DNA of 56,876 nt from Bacteroidota bacterium (GTDB taxonomy: Bacteria; Bacteroidota; Bacteroidia; Cytophagales; Cyclobacteriaceae). This document shows positions 36,896 through 46,811 of this stretch, piece after piece. Below the pieces are notes generated by a model that had not been told where the DNA came from, did no database searches, and saw only the letters and a list, made by a program, of their open reading frames with translations. Where the stretch lies: contig JAQCLE010000015.1 in the NCBI GenBank assembly GCA_027592755.1, positions 1-56,876 of the forward strand, given 5' to 3'. The position numbers and the translations under genes are program-made. How positions within the stretch are numbered: position 1 is the stretch's first letter; every line of letters starts with the position of its first letter.

Positions 36896-38500
36896 ATGAA
36901 CAACTCGATTCTTAATGTCGCCGGAGTAAAAGTTAAAGGAGAAATCAAACCTGGGTTTGAGGCCATCCTTACAAAAGACGCTCTCGAATTTTTGGCAGGT
37001 TTACAACGAAAGTTTAATGCTAAAAGAAAACAGCTCCTAGAAAACAGAGCAGCTCGTCAGAAAGATATTGACAAAGGTTTATTTCCGGATTTCCTTGAGG
37101 AAACTACCGCTATCAGAACAGGTGAATGGAAAGTAGGCTCAATTCCTGATGACCTTCAGGACAGACGCACTGAGATAACTGGTCCTGTTGATCGAAAAAT
37201 GGTGATCAATGCGCTGAATTCCGGAGCTAAGGTATTTATGGCAGATTTCGAAGATGCAAACTCCCCCACCTGGGACAATTGCATTGATGGTCAAATCAAC
37301 TTGAGGGATGCCATCAGAAGGCAAATCGACTTTACTGGTCCAAATGCAAAAGCGTATAAATTAAAGGATGAAACCGCGGTTTTGTTGGTGCGCCCCAGGG
37401 GTTGGCATTTAACGGAGAAACACGTCATGGTGGATGGTGAACAGATTTCTGCTTCCATTTTTGATTTCGGGCTTTATTTTTTTCACAATGCCAAAGAATT
37501 ATTAAAAAGGGGATCAGGACCCTACTACTATATTCCCAAACTTGAAAACCATAAGGAAGCAAGATTGTGGAATGATGTATTCATAGAGGCACAAAATAAG
37601 CTTGGAGTCTCTCAGGGTTCAATTAAGGTAACCGTACTATTAGAAACTATTCTGGCAAGTTTTGAAATTGAAGAAATATTATATGAATTGAAGGATCATA
37701 TAGTAGGAATGAATGCCGGTCGGTGGGATTACATTTTCAGTGCTATTAAAAAATTCAGAAATCATAAAGATTTCATATTTCCCGACAGGAATCAGGTGAC
37801 AATGAATGTTCATTTTATGAAATCATACGCTGAGCTTTTGGTGAAAATTTGTCATAAAAGAGGTGCGCATGCAATCGGGGGTATGTCAGCATTTATTCCA
37901 GCTAAAGATGAGGCCGCTAATCAACTGGCTTTTGAGAAAGTAACATTTGATAAGAGTACAGAGGCAAGCCAGGGATATGACGGAACATGGGGGGCGCATC
38001 CTTTCCTGGTGCCTATCGCAATGGAGCAGTTTAATAGAGTGTTGGGCGATTACCCACACCAAAAGCATGTACTGAAGGAAGATTTGGAGGTAAATGGAAA
38101 AGATCTTATCACCACCCATATTGAAGGAGGAAAGATTTCAGAAGATGGATTGAGACTTAACATCAATGTGGGCCTCTTATACATAGAATCCTGGCTGCAA
38201 GGGATCGGTGCTGCAGCGCTCTACAACCTGATGGAAGATGCGGCAACTGCTGAAATATCAAGAGCGCAAGTTTGGCAGTGGCTTCATAACGACGGGGTAA
38301 AACTTGACGATGGAAGAGAAATTAATTGGAGACTTTACGAACAATTTTTCGAGGAGGAAAAGCAGAAAGCTGCAGTGCTTTTGGGCACGGAGAGAACTAC
38401 TACTGGTAAACTTGAGATAGCAGCAAGGCTGTTTGATAAAATGGTCAGGGAAGAAGATTTTAAGGATTTTCTAACGTTGGATGCTTATGAGGAACTATAA
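36896..38500 (+). CDS. aceB: Malate synthase A
   Basis: Condenses glyoxylate and acetyl-CoA to malate in the cytoplasm. The 534 residues fit malate synthase A. The active-site Arg168 is in LLVRPRGWHL, Glu250 in VLLETILASFEIEEI and Asp278 in GRWDYIFS. Conserved VFMADFEDANSPTW and HAIGGMSAFIP are also present. No isocitrate lyase gene is in the window, so here the glyoxylate probably comes from the FAD/Fe-S oxidase 57 bases upstream rather than from the glyoxylate shunt. Confidence 0.94.
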   Translation: MNNSILNVAGVKVKGEIKPGFEAILTKDALEFLAGLQRKFNAKRKQLLENRAARQKDIDKGLFPDFLEETTAIRTGEWKVGSIPDDLQDRRTEITGPVDRKMVINALNSGAKVFMADFEDANSPTWDNCIDGQINLRDAIRRQIDFTGPNAKAYKLKDETAVLLVRPRGWHLTEKHVMVDGEQISASIFDFGLYFFHNAKELLKRGSGPYYYIPKLENHKEARLWNDVFIEAQNKLGVSQGSIKVTVLLETILASFEIEEILYELKDHIVGMNAGRWDYIFSAIKKFRNHKDFIFPDRNQVTMNVHFMKSYAELLVKICHKRGAHAIGGMSAFIPAKDEAANQLAFEKVTFDKSTEASQGYDGTWGAHPFLVPIAMEQFNRVLGDYPHQKHVLKEDLEVNGKDLITTHIEGGKISEDGLRLNINVGLLYIESWLQGIGAAALYNLMEDAATAEISRAQVWQWLHNDGVKLDDGREINWRLYEQFFEEEKQKAAVLLGTERTTTGKLEIAARLFDKMVREEDFKDFLTLDAYEEL

Positions 38501-38573
38501 AGATCGAGCAAACAATAATTTTACAGCATGATTCTGAGCATGTTGCTTTTAGCATATTGACAATCAGAAAACC

Positions 38574-39875
38574 ATGAACATAACACCAATTAGTACAGTG
38601 AAATTGATGTTGAGTATTTTCCTGTATACACTTTCTCTATCTGTTTTTAGTCAATCATGGATTGACAAAGATGAAAATCAAAACTATACTGCAAGACATG
38701 AATATTCTTTTGTCCAGGCTGGAGATAAGTTTATCATGTTTGGTGGTCGCGAGTCTGCTCAAAGACTAGACATGTATGATTATACAAATGACTCATAGAG
38801 TATTGGAAGCAGACCGCCTAAAGAGTTTAATCATTTTCAAGCTACTTTATACAATGGTTTTGTCTGGGTAATCGGTTCATTTAAGACAAATAATTTCCCA
38901 AAAGAAATTCCAGAGGAAAATATATGGTTATATCATCCTCCTACCGATAAGTGGATCCAGGGACCGGAAATACCTGAAAATAGAAGGCGTGGCGGTGCAG
39001 GATTAGTGGTTTATCAGGACAAGTTCTACCTGGTTGGTGGTAACACAATAGGTCATGATGGAGGCTTTGTGAACTGGTTTGATGAGTATGACCCAAAAAA
39101 TAACACCTGGACAGTACTCGAAAACGCTCCCCAAGCCCGGGATCATTTCCACGCAGCTATAATTGACAATACTCTTTATGCACCTGGTGGAAGACAATCC
39201 GGTGGTGAAAGCGGCGTTTTTGGCCCACTTCCAAGTATTGTGGACACCTATGATTTCGATACGAAAAAATGGGCAGAGCTTGAAAAACCCTTGCCAACAC
39301 CAAGAGCCGCGCCAGGTATTATTGTCTTTAATAATGAACTTCTTGTTATGGGAGGTGAAGGTGAAGAGCCTGGCCCGGCTTACAAACTGGTAGAAGCTTA
39401 TAATCCTACCACTGGAAATTGGTCTCGCAAGGCTGACATGAATTATGCCAGACATGGCACTCAAGCCATATTATCTGGTAATGGAATCTATGTGGCAGGT
39501 GGTTCGCCCAATCGCGGAGGGGGAAATCAATTAAATATGGAGGTTTATAACAAAGATGATCCTCAAGGTGAAGCAATCACGGCCTCCAAACTTGATACAC
39601 CTTTAGGAATCTCAATTGAATCTGGAGCTACCAAAAAAATAGTAATCAATAACAGAGGAGGTAATACAAGTAGTTTCATTCGTTCCGCAGAAATTACAGG
39701 AAGTGAAAAAGATAACTTTCAGATCAATTCTGATGTGGATTTAACTTTAGTCGGTGCCAATGAACAATTTGAGATAGAAATCAAACATTTAGGTAAAAAT
39801 GCATACGAAAGCGCTGTACTACGAATAGTTTACAACGAGGATATTGAAAAAGAGATCAAACTTTTTAGCGAATAA
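38574..39875 (+). pseudogene. Secreted Kelch-repeat gene with in-frame TAG
   Basis: Two frames (38574-38798 and the rest to 39875) are in the same phase and read as one 433-residue Kelch propeller if TAG at 38796-38798 is read as an amino acid. The local sequence YDYTNDS-stop-SIGSRPPKEF fits a Kelch blade with Trp (TGG) at the stop position. Blades are marked by YSFVQAGDKFIMFGG, VVYQDKFYLVGG, AIIDNTLYAPGG, IIVFNNELLVMGG and ILSGNGIYVAGG. A C-terminal Ig-like domain of about 100 residues follows. A signal peptide ends SVFSQS. Role unknown; such proteins often bind or oxidise carbohydrate. It may be a pseudogene or a single-base error. Confidence 0.75.
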
Positions 39876-39916
39876 TAAATTGATAGTTAAAAGAGACCAA
39901 ATGTCTATTATGATAG

Positions 39917-40939
39917 CTACAGGGTCACTTTCAAAATATGAGCATCGGAAGTAACATACAGTACACTTTCGTCTTCATTCAAATCACAATTAGAAGGCAT
40001 CATTATAGTCCTGATTGTTCCAAGATGCTTTCCTGAAGGCGTTAATACCAATACACCATCAGGACCGGTTGCAAAAATATTCCCATTTCTTGCGACGTCA
40101 AGTCCATCAGGGTTTTGGCGAACTTTTGCATTGGCTAATAGTTTAGTGGCATCAAAAAGTAGCCTCTCCTTGATTACTTCGCCATTATCGTTCAGGTCAT
40201 AAGCCATCAATTTTGGATCGTCAGGATCTGAATTGGCGACATAGAGTGTTTTACCATTTGGTGACAATCCAATACCGTTGGGTCTTTTAAGCTTCTTTGA
40301 AATTATTGATAATTGCCCTTGTATACTCAACCGGTAAACACCCGAATAGTCAAGCTCTTTTGTAGGATCATTGTCCTGTAAATCCAGGCCATAAGGTGGG
40401 TCAGTGAAGTAGACATTACCCTTCTTATCGATAGTCAGGTCATTGGGACTGTTGAATTTAAACCCGCCCATCTCGTCAACAACGGCCGTGTAGTTGGGCT
40501 TTGGGTTTAAAACTGATGAATTCATCCTGCCCAATTGACGATCACCTTGCTGTGTTAACAAAAGTCTCCCTTCATTATCAAGTAAAAGGCCTCCAGCGCC
40601 GCCACTTTTTCTTGGTATGGATCCGGTATAACCAGAAGGTTGAAGGTAAATACTAGTTCCCTCCCCCTCTTTCCACTTGAAGATTTTATTCTCAGGCACG
40701 TCGCAAAACAGCAAAAATTGCCCTTCTGGTACCCACAGCGGTCCTTCTGTCCAGTTAAAACCATCAGAGATCAGTTCCACTTTAGCATTCGGGGACACGA
40801 CGTTGTCCATTTGTGGATCAAGTCGTAATACATCGGTAGGATAAGTACCATCCTGAGCGTATGACTCAAACGAAATAAAGAAAATTACTGCAATACCGAT
40901 CGAAATGCCTAGGCCTATGTTCTTTTGCTTTGAATTCAT
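39917..40939 (-). CDS. Exported SMP-30/gluconolactonase
   Basis: Six-bladed propeller of 340 residues with a signal peptide ending FESYAQ. All metal-ligand motifs are there: WTEGPLW, FNSPNDLTI and NPDGLDV. The protein would open an aldonolactone with a divalent metal, in the periplasm. Its C-terminal section (PSGKHLGTIRTIMMPSNCDL, ESVLYVTSDAHILKV) is very like the C-terminal half of the sulfatase-lactonase fusion at 27898, so the two share a recent origin. It is convergent with the Kelch gene and lies downstream of the CBM9-like gene on the minus strand (54-base gap). Confidence 0.88.
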   Translation of the reverse strand: MNSKQKNIGLGISIGIAVIFFISFESYAQDGTYPTDVLRLDPQMDNVVSPNAKVELISDGFNWTEGPLWVPEGQFLLFCDVPENKIFKWKEGEGTSIYLQPSGYTGSIPRKSGGAGGLLLDNEGRLLLTQQGDRQLGRMNSSVLNPKPNYTAVVDEMGGFKFNSPNDLTIDKKGNVYFTDPPYGLDLQDNDPTKELDYSGVYRLSIQGQLSIISKKLKRPNGIGLSPNGKTLYVANSDPDDPKLMAYDLNDNGEVIKERLLFDATKLLANAKVRQNPDGLDVARNGNIFATGPDGVLVLTPSGKHLGTIRTIMMPSNCDLNEDESVLYVTSDAHILKVTL

Positions 40940-40993
40940 TTTAAGGTTTGATTTTGTTAATTAGTTTTTTACCGGATCCATTTTATGTCAAAT

Positions 40994-41764
40994 TCAATCA
41001 ACAAACTCCATAAACCCAAACCTGTTGGACTGGTGCACTGAGGAGTCATAAATTGGAAATATTGTAGAGGTAGACCTGCGATTACCTTCCAAATCATTGC
41101 GGTCCTGCCGAATTGCAAGAAAAGCCCATTGATTGCCCTTTTTAGCTGGCACAATAGAACCAAGCGAATTAAATGTAGAGAGTGGGATTGCCAATTCCAT
41201 AGTCCAACCCCTATCTATATCCGTGTTGTTGTTTAAGGTCCCGTCGTATGTTACAGCAACTCGAAAATCAGGATTGAAGGCTTTAAGTATGTTGTCTTCA
41301 CCCCCATAATAATTATTAAAATAGACGAAATCATTCGAGGCTTTATACAAATTAAGCTCGAAACCAAAATGAGTATCAAGGCTATCCGGTACGGGAATTA
41401 GAAAAATTTCTGCGCAATCATCAAAGTATGGTTGTCCATCCCGATTAGTTTCCCTGGCTGTAATGAATTTGTCTTCACATTGAAAAAACACATAGAGATT
41501 TTCCTCATCCCACGCCATCCTGAATGTAGTTCTTTGCTTATCAGTTGCTACATCCACTTTATAGAAATAATCCAAATCTCTTTTTTCAGTTTTACTCCAG
41601 ACCACCTCATTCATTTCGCCATCTATATTCATATTTTCATTGACTTTAAGCACTCTAAAAATGGGCTGTTCTCCCAGGGACAACCTCTTTTCGGATTGTC
41701 CATAACCCATAATGGAAGACAAACAAAGTATGATTAATTGAAAAATAATTTTTTGACTGTTCAT
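40994..41764 (-). CDS. Secreted CBM9-like carbohydrate-binding protein
   Basis: 256 residues with a signal peptide ending MGYGQS. Motifs of the family-9-like beta-sandwich are MNIDGEMNEVVWSKTEKRDL, WDEENLYVFFQCEDKFI, PYFDDCAEIFLIP, FELNLYKASNDFVY, RGWTMELAIPLSTF and QWAFLAIRQDRN. Such single-domain proteins bind sugars or act with surface enzymes; no catalytic residues are evident. It probably shares a transcript with the lactonase gene downstream. Confidence 0.8.
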   Translation of the reverse strand: MNSQKIIFQLIILCLSSIMGYGQSEKRLSLGEQPIFRVLKVNENMNIDGEMNEVVWSKTEKRDLDYFYKVDVATDKQRTTFRMAWDEENLYVFFQCEDKFITARETNRDGQPYFDDCAEIFLIPVPDSLDTHFGFELNLYKASNDFVYFNNYYGGEDNILKAFNPDFRVAVTYDGTLNNNTDIDRGWTMELAIPLSTFNSLGSIVPAKKGNQWAFLAIRQDRNDLEGNRRSTSTIFPIYDSSVHQSNRFGFMEFVD

Positions 41765-42119
41765 GATGACAAAATTCGATTTTAGGGATGCTAGTCTGAT
41801 TTAATTAATTCCTGGGTTTAAATTCGTTCAGCCGCTCTGTTTTCCGGCGTACTTACATCGGGTCCTTCCCAAATTTATAACAGGCAATAGGTAAGTTAGT
41901 GAAGGTCAGTCAATGTTGAAAGCCTATATAAAAACTTATCAACCATCCTCAGAGGCCGTGGTGTACATGATTATTCCAATAATCAATAAGGCAGTTTAGT
42001 TAGAGAGTTTCCTAAAAAATCATAATTGCTTTGAGTTTCTTTACGTATGGATCAAAATTGAATTAATTGAATTGTAGGAATGGCACCGTTACTGAAATGA
42101 AGGATTTATTAGAGTAAGA
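41765..42119. other. 355-base intergenic region between divergent genes
   Basis: Separates the minus-strand CBM9-like gene from the plus-strand amidohydrolase gene and must hold both promoters. At 41818-41910 there is a possible decayed C-terminus on the minus strand (own entry). The rest is AT-rich and I see no other gene, RNA or clear promoter. Confidence 0.6.
41818..41910 (-). pseudogene. Possible C-terminal relic of a lost gene
   Basis: On the minus strand one frame gives LPIACYKFGKDP and, after a one-base shift in a CCC run (about 41860), another gives DVSTPENRAAERI followed by TAA. Joined, they look like the C-terminus of a real protein. No start and no upstream domain exist, and a stop lies shortly upstream. 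The family is not recognised. Confidence 0.35.
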
Positions 42120-43079
42120 ATGGATAGAAGAAGTTTTTTAAGAAATGCGTCTCTTGCCGTCATTACGTCTCCGCTTAATTTACAGGCTTGTAATTCCGAT
42201 GTTGAACTTCCAATAATTGATACTCATCAGCACCTTTGGGATCTCAATCGATTTCCCTTAACCTGGGTAAAATCTCCTCTTAATAAGAGTTTTTTGATGG
42301 AAGATTACATGCAGGCCATCGAGAAACAGAATGTTGTGAAAGCCATTTATATGGAGGTATCGGTGCCTCCTGAACTGCGTAGGGAAGAAGCAGCGTGGGC
42401 ACTTTCATTGTGTGAAGATCCAGGTAATCCTACAGTTGCCTCAGTAATCCGTGCAGATCCAACAGATTCAGATTTTGAGCCATACATGAGATCATTTGAG
42501 GGAAATCGCTATCTGAAAGGAATCAGATACATTTTTAGTAATGAAAAAGAACATCTATTACCCCACGTGATTGAAAACATCAGGTTACTGGGAAAGATGG
42601 GACTCAGTGTTGATCTTAATCTATCAACTGAGAAGCTTCATCTCGGTGGCCAGTTGCTCGATAAATGTCCTGATACCCGGTTCATTCTCAATCACTGTGG
42701 TAATGCTGATCCGGCGGCTTTCTTTCCCCGTGAAAAAGAAATGCCAAGAAAACCAAAACATGACCGCGATAAATGGTTTAGAGATATGGAATTATTGGCT
42801 CAACGCACAAATATTGTTTGTAAGGTTTCAGGAATTGTTGATAATGTTTCAGACTATCCCTTAACCGCTGCCGACCTGGCCCCAATAGTGAATCATTGTT
42901 TAAATGTCTTTGGTCCCGACAGAGTGTTGTTTGCGGGTGATTGGCCGGTTTGCCTGGTGAATATGTCTTTGTACAGATGGATAGCAATGCTGAAGGAAGT
43001 TGTCTCCAATTGCTCCAATATTGATCAGCGTAAGTTATTCCATGACAATGCATATAAATTTTATGGACTAAATGATTAA
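42120..43079 (+). CDS. Exported amidohydrolase-2 family hydrolase (COG3618 lactonase type)
   Basis: TIM-barrel metal hydrolase of 319 residues. The N-terminus DRRSFLRN is Tat-like and is followed by a lipobox LQAC24, so the product is probably a Tat lipoprotein. Active-site motifs are DTHQHLWD (His36, His38), ILNHCGNAD and LFAGDWPVC with the catalytic-type Asp. Cytoplasmic relatives hydrolyse L-fucono-, L-rhamnono- or L-galactono-lactones. A periplasmic lactonase of this fold complements the exported SMP-30 proteins. A cytoplasmic paralogue is encoded at 49236. Confidence 0.82.
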   Translation: MDRRSFLRNASLAVITSPLNLQACNSDVELPIIDTHQHLWDLNRFPLTWVKSPLNKSFLMEDYMQAIEKQNVVKAIYMEVSVPPELRREEAAWALSLCEDPGNPTVASVIRADPTDSDFEPYMRSFEGNRYLKGIRYIFSNEKEHLLPHVIENIRLLGKMGLSVDLNLSTEKLHLGGQLLDKCPDTRFILNHCGNADPAAFFPREKEMPRKPKHDRDKWFRDMELLAQRTNIVCKVSGIVDNVSDYPLTAADLAPIVNHCLNVFGPDRVLFAGDWPVCLVNMSLYRWIAMLKEVVSNCSNIDQRKLFHDNAYKFYGLND

Positions 43080-43227
43080 GCTCAAGATTAATAAACCAGA
43101 AGAAATGTCTTGTTCAAAAGGTTATGTGGAATAATTACAATTGAAGGGTATTAATATCTATTCTAATAATATAAATGATGAACCAAAGCGGTACAGGCAA
43201 TTGGCTTCAAAAGAAATTTTAACTAAT

Positions 43228-43241
43228 ATTCACTAGTGAAT
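43228..43241 (+). promoter_or_regulatory. Palindrome upstream of beta-helix gene
   Basis: Perfect 14-base palindrome ATTCACTAGTGAAT, 33 bases before the ATG, followed six bases later by TTTG that could belong to a -7 element (TTTATTTG, one mismatch). A candidate operator. Confidence 0.35.
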
Positions 43242-43273
43242 TTTTATTTGGACTATATCTAACAACATAAATC

Positions 43274-45229
43274 ATGCATAAGCTAATTTGTATTCTATGC
43301 CTGGTCTTCCTCTCAATGGGAGTGACCATGGCTCAAAAAAATGCCACAGCAGTAGGGGAATTTATTATTGAACCACCAACGCTTCAAAATTTAGGGTTCG
43401 AATGGTATATCAATGGTGACGATAACCGTAATGCCACCGTAATGGTTGAGTATCGAATCGCTGGAAAGGGTAACGAATGGAAACTGGGCATGCCGCTTCT
43501 AAGAATTGGAGACGAATATATCAGCAGGGCAGGAATTGACTACACCACTCCACATATGTTTGCTGGAAGTATTTTGGATCTTAATTCCAATACCGAGTAT
43601 GAGGCCCGCTTTACATTAGAAGATCCTGATGGGGTTGAAGGAGAGGCAGTTAAAGTAGTCAGTGTTTCCACGCGTGCTGAGCCTAAAGCTGCCACTGGAG
43701 GACGGGTAAGACATGTGTATTCACAATATTATACGGGTGAGAAAGAAGAGCCAAATTACCCGGGTCTGGTTTCTGCCTATGGCGGTTCGTCAAATACAAA
43801 GGGGGATTGGTACGTGGTAGCTGAAGATCCGGTTCAACCGGGAGATATTATCAAAATACATGGAGGACTCTATCAGGCGCCTCTTCGTAACTATCCCGAT
43901 TGGAACAATATACCATTCGATGGAACTTATTGGTTCACGCAAAAAGGCACTGCAGAGCGCCCTATTGTAATCGAGGCAGCAGGGGATGGCGAGGTCATCT
44001 TTGATGGTGCTGGAGCCGCCAACCTATTTAATGTTATGGCCACCGACCATCATATTTTTCAGGGGCTTACTTTCAGGAACGCCGACAGGGTTTTCGAAGC
44101 CGGCAGGAAACATCTGGCAGGAGCAAGTAATTTAACGATACGGAATTGTCGTTTTGAGAACGTCGGTGAGGGCATTCGGACAGAATATGCCGGTTCAAAG
44201 AATTTTCTTATCCAGGACAACGTCATCATTGGTCGCGATGACCGTTACAGGTTGTACGGTTGGGCTGCTCACCGGGAGGGTCTGATTCCTTATGGAACAC
44301 ATCTTATGGATTCTTACTATGGAATCAAAGTCTACGGTTCCGGGCATGTAATTGCTCATAATTCCATTGCATACTTCCACGATTCCATTGGTATATCAAC
44401 ATATGGCACCCCAGAGGAAGAGCAGGAATTAAAAGCGGTATCCATCGATATTTACAACAATGATTTACACCTTCAGGTCGATGACTTTATTGAGGCGGAC
44501 GGTGGTGTGCACAATATTCGTATTATGCGGAATAGAGGTGTAAATGCTGCAGAGAATGGAATAAGTGCTCAACCCGTATTTGGTGGTCCTGCCTACTATA
44601 TTAGGAACATACTCTACAATGTCCCACTGGGAGGAGCGCTTAAAATTCATGGGGGCGTACCTGGTCTCACAGCTTATCACAATACATTCATTACGGAAAG
44701 CAACACACGTGGAAAATATCCAAATTCGAATTTCCGGAACAATTTGATTCTTGGTTCGGATGGACCAGTAATCGTTGCTGCTTTCCCCTTTACCACTTCC
44801 TATTCGATAGCTGATTATAATGGGTATCGAACAAATCAAGGGCCTGGTAGCCCTGAAAATCAATATATATGGTTATCACCTAATGGGGAGTATGTAGAAT
44901 TTAAGACATTAAAGGATTTGGAAAAAGCTAGTGGTCTTGAAGCACATGGTATAACAGTCGACTATGATGTTTTTGAGGATCTTCAAAAACCGAACTTAGC
45001 ACCGATGGGTACGCCGTTGGGCAATATGCCAGGTCCTGTTTATCACGCAGTAGATCTTAATTTTAATCTTAACCCTAAAGGGAAGGCAGTAGATGCAGGA
45101 GTTAATATTCCAAACGTAAATGATAACTTCAACGGAAAAGCTCCGGATTTAGGCGCACTCGAAGTAGGTAGTCCTGCTGTGATCTACGGAGCACGTGGAC
45201 TTAATCCGAATCAGGAGTTCTACCGTTGA
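43274..45229 (+). CDS. Secreted right-handed beta-helix protein, lyase-like
   Basis: 651 residues with a signal peptide ending VTMAQ. Residues about 25-135 look like a fibronectin III-type domain (YEARFTLEDPDG). The rest is a parallel beta-helix: DHHIFQGLTFRNADRVFEA, LTIRNCRFENVGEG, FLIQDNVIIG, VIAHNSIAYFHDSIGIS, HNIRIMRNRGVNA, LTAYHNTFITESN. The C-terminal APDLGALEVG is common in this group. Members include polysaccharide lyases and epimerases, but I cannot identify catalytic residues. Context suggests a surface enzyme acting on an acidic or sulfated glycan. Confidence 0.78.
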   Translation: MHKLICILCLVFLSMGVTMAQKNATAVGEFIIEPPTLQNLGFEWYINGDDNRNATVMVEYRIAGKGNEWKLGMPLLRIGDEYISRAGIDYTTPHMFAGSILDLNSNTEYEARFTLEDPDGVEGEAVKVVSVSTRAEPKAATGGRVRHVYSQYYTGEKEEPNYPGLVSAYGGSSNTKGDWYVVAEDPVQPGDIIKIHGGLYQAPLRNYPDWNNIPFDGTYWFTQKGTAERPIVIEAAGDGEVIFDGAGAANLFNVMATDHHIFQGLTFRNADRVFEAGRKHLAGASNLTIRNCRFENVGEGIRTEYAGSKNFLIQDNVIIGRDDRYRLYGWAAHREGLIPYGTHLMDSYYGIKVYGSGHVIAHNSIAYFHDSIGISTYGTPEEEQELKAVSIDIYNNDLHLQVDDFIEADGGVHNIRIMRNRGVNAAENGISAQPVFGGPAYYIRNILYNVPLGGALKIHGGVPGLTAYHNTFITESNTRGKYPNSNFRNNLILGSDGPVIVAAFPFTTSYSIADYNGYRTNQGPGSPENQYIWLSPNGEYVEFKTLKDLEKASGLEAHGITVDYDVFEDLQKPNLAPMGTPLGNMPGPVYHAVDLNFNLNPKGKAVDAGVNIPNVNDNFNGKAPDLGALEVGSPAVIYGARGLNPNQEFYR

Positions 45230-45325
45230 TCATGTAGTAAGGAAAACCATAATGTTAGGTTAAGTTTCTTCCTTTGCATACGAAAAAAGTAATGTTGTAA
45301 CTAGGGACTTTAGTCGCTTCATTTT

Positions 45326-46786
45326 TCACATTTTCTGATCCCATAGTCTATAAGGGTCATTATTAGAAATCATTTGTTCTAGTAACAGATCTTCCATCTC
45401 TTTTAGCTTATCAGCATATTTTGGATCTTCCGCAAGATCCGTTTCCAACTCGCTTGATCTTTGATGCTCCGGCAAGTATTCATGAGGATTTTCTGCGAGA
45501 TTGAAGAGTTGAGTTTCCCGAACTGCACCCTCCATCATATCATATTTAATTAACTTCCAATCGCCTTTCCGAACCGTTCGCATTCCGGGTTTTGTGCCTC
45601 CACAATAAACACCATATTGCACCTCCCTTATGACGTTCTTTTCACCCATCAACACAGGTTTAAAACTGCTTCCATTGACCGTCTTAGGGATTTCAATACC
45701 TGCCAAATCACATACTGTTGGCAGAATATCCAATAGATAAATATTTCCTTCAACTCGCTTTCCGGGTTCAATTCCTGGCCCTTTTACAATAAATGGTACC
45801 CTCCAGGTATGTTCATATAAATTTTGCTTACCCATTAATCCATGACGACCAATAGACATCCCATGGTCAGAAGTATAGATGATGTATGTATTCTCTATCT
45901 CGCCCATCTCTTCCAGTTTCTTTAAAACTTTACCTAATTGAATATCTATATTTTCATCACAAGCATATTCCCTTCCCAGCTCATTGCGCACGGTTTGTTC
46001 ATCTCTGTTTTTCCAAACACCACTTACCCGCTCCTCGTCCCTCAGCTCCGGATGACCATGAAAGAAAGGATGTACAGGAAGGTAATTCTCCTGCAGTGGT
46101 GGTTGCAGCGGATTCGCGGAAGGAAGCCTTGTTGAATCGGTATGATTTACTGCGCCATACCTGGCAAGTAGTTCAGGCGTACCATCGCGGGTATCATGGG
46201 GATGAGAAAAACCATAATGGATAAAGAATGGCTCCTCCTCCTGCTTGACTTCCCTGTCGTCCAGATACTCCAGAACCTGTTTGGCATGCCATGCGCTACC
46301 ACTTTCCTCTGTACCACCTCTTTTTGTAGCATCTTTCACAATAGTGAACTGGGCATTTGCCGCCGGATAGGAGTTTCCTATTTTACATGTACGCATGGTT
46401 TTGTATCCTGCTCTATTAAAAACAGCTCCTATAGTTTGTTCATCCAAAGGATGAGGATCAGTATTTTTCTGGAATTCGGCACTTGGTGGTAAATGCCATA
46501 AGGTTCGACCGGTCATGATCATATGCCTGGACGGTGTACATACCGCACCGTTCATAGAACCCATGTGACGTGCACTTTCGAAAACCATTCCTGCTTGAGC
46601 TAAATTATTGATGTAAGGGGTTTCCAAAATGGATTTAGGGTCATAGACCTTTAAATCAAATGGCGATTGGTCATCGACTAAAACAAATAGAAAGTTTGGT
46701 CGTTTTTGAACTTGTGATTCCTTTTGAGAACAACCTAAACTCAGTATTAAAAGGAAAGAGATCCCAAAAAATATCCTTGTCATCAT
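45326..46786 (-). CDS. Formylglycine sulfatase (S1 family), lipoprotein
   Basis: 486 residues from the ATG at 46786, with a lipoprotein signal ending LSLGC19. The longer frame to 46852 would place repeat elements inside the coding region and is less likely. Metal pair Asp38-Asp39 (VLVDDQ), formylglycine site Cys83-Thr-Pro-Ser-Arg87, and IYTSDHGMSIGRHGLMGKQN are intact. The usual GKWH motif is replaced by TCKIGNSYP, which may change sulfate or substrate contacts. Blocks TVRKGDWKLIKYDM and LFNLAENPHE complete the family C-terminus. Confidence 0.88.
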   Translation of the reverse strand: MMTRIFFGISFLLILSLGCSQKESQVQKRPNFLFVLVDDQSPFDLKVYDPKSILETPYINNLAQAGMVFESARHMGSMNGAVCTPSRHMIMTGRTLWHLPPSAEFQKNTDPHPLDEQTIGAVFNRAGYKTMRTCKIGNSYPAANAQFTIVKDATKRGGTEESGSAWHAKQVLEYLDDREVKQEEEPFFIHYGFSHPHDTRDGTPELLARYGAVNHTDSTRLPSANPLQPPLQENYLPVHPFFHGHPELRDEERVSGVWKNRDEQTVRNELGREYACDENIDIQLGKVLKKLEEMGEIENTYIIYTSDHGMSIGRHGLMGKQNLYEHTWRVPFIVKGPGIEPGKRVEGNIYLLDILPTVCDLAGIEIPKTVNGSSFKPVLMGEKNVIREVQYGVYCGGTKPGMRTVRKGDWKLIKYDMMEGAVRETQLFNLAENPHEYLPEHQRSSELETDLAEDPKYADKLKEMEDLLLEQMISNNDPYRLWDQKM

Positions 46787-46811
46787 TGTTAAAAAATTCG
46801 CAAATGATTTG

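Noticed and set aside
36896-38500. Glyoxylate shunt operon
   Set aside because: No isocitrate lyase gene is adjacent; the neighbour is a 2-hydroxyacid dehydrogenase.
12814-38798. TAG recoded as an amino acid (amber suppression) in this genome
   Set aside because: Several intact genes end at TAG exactly at the family C-terminus (rhaT 19310, MFS 17955, aldehyde dehydrogenase 21508, lactonase 39917, DUF1501 52690), and no tRNA is visible here. Independent nonsense changes are simpler.
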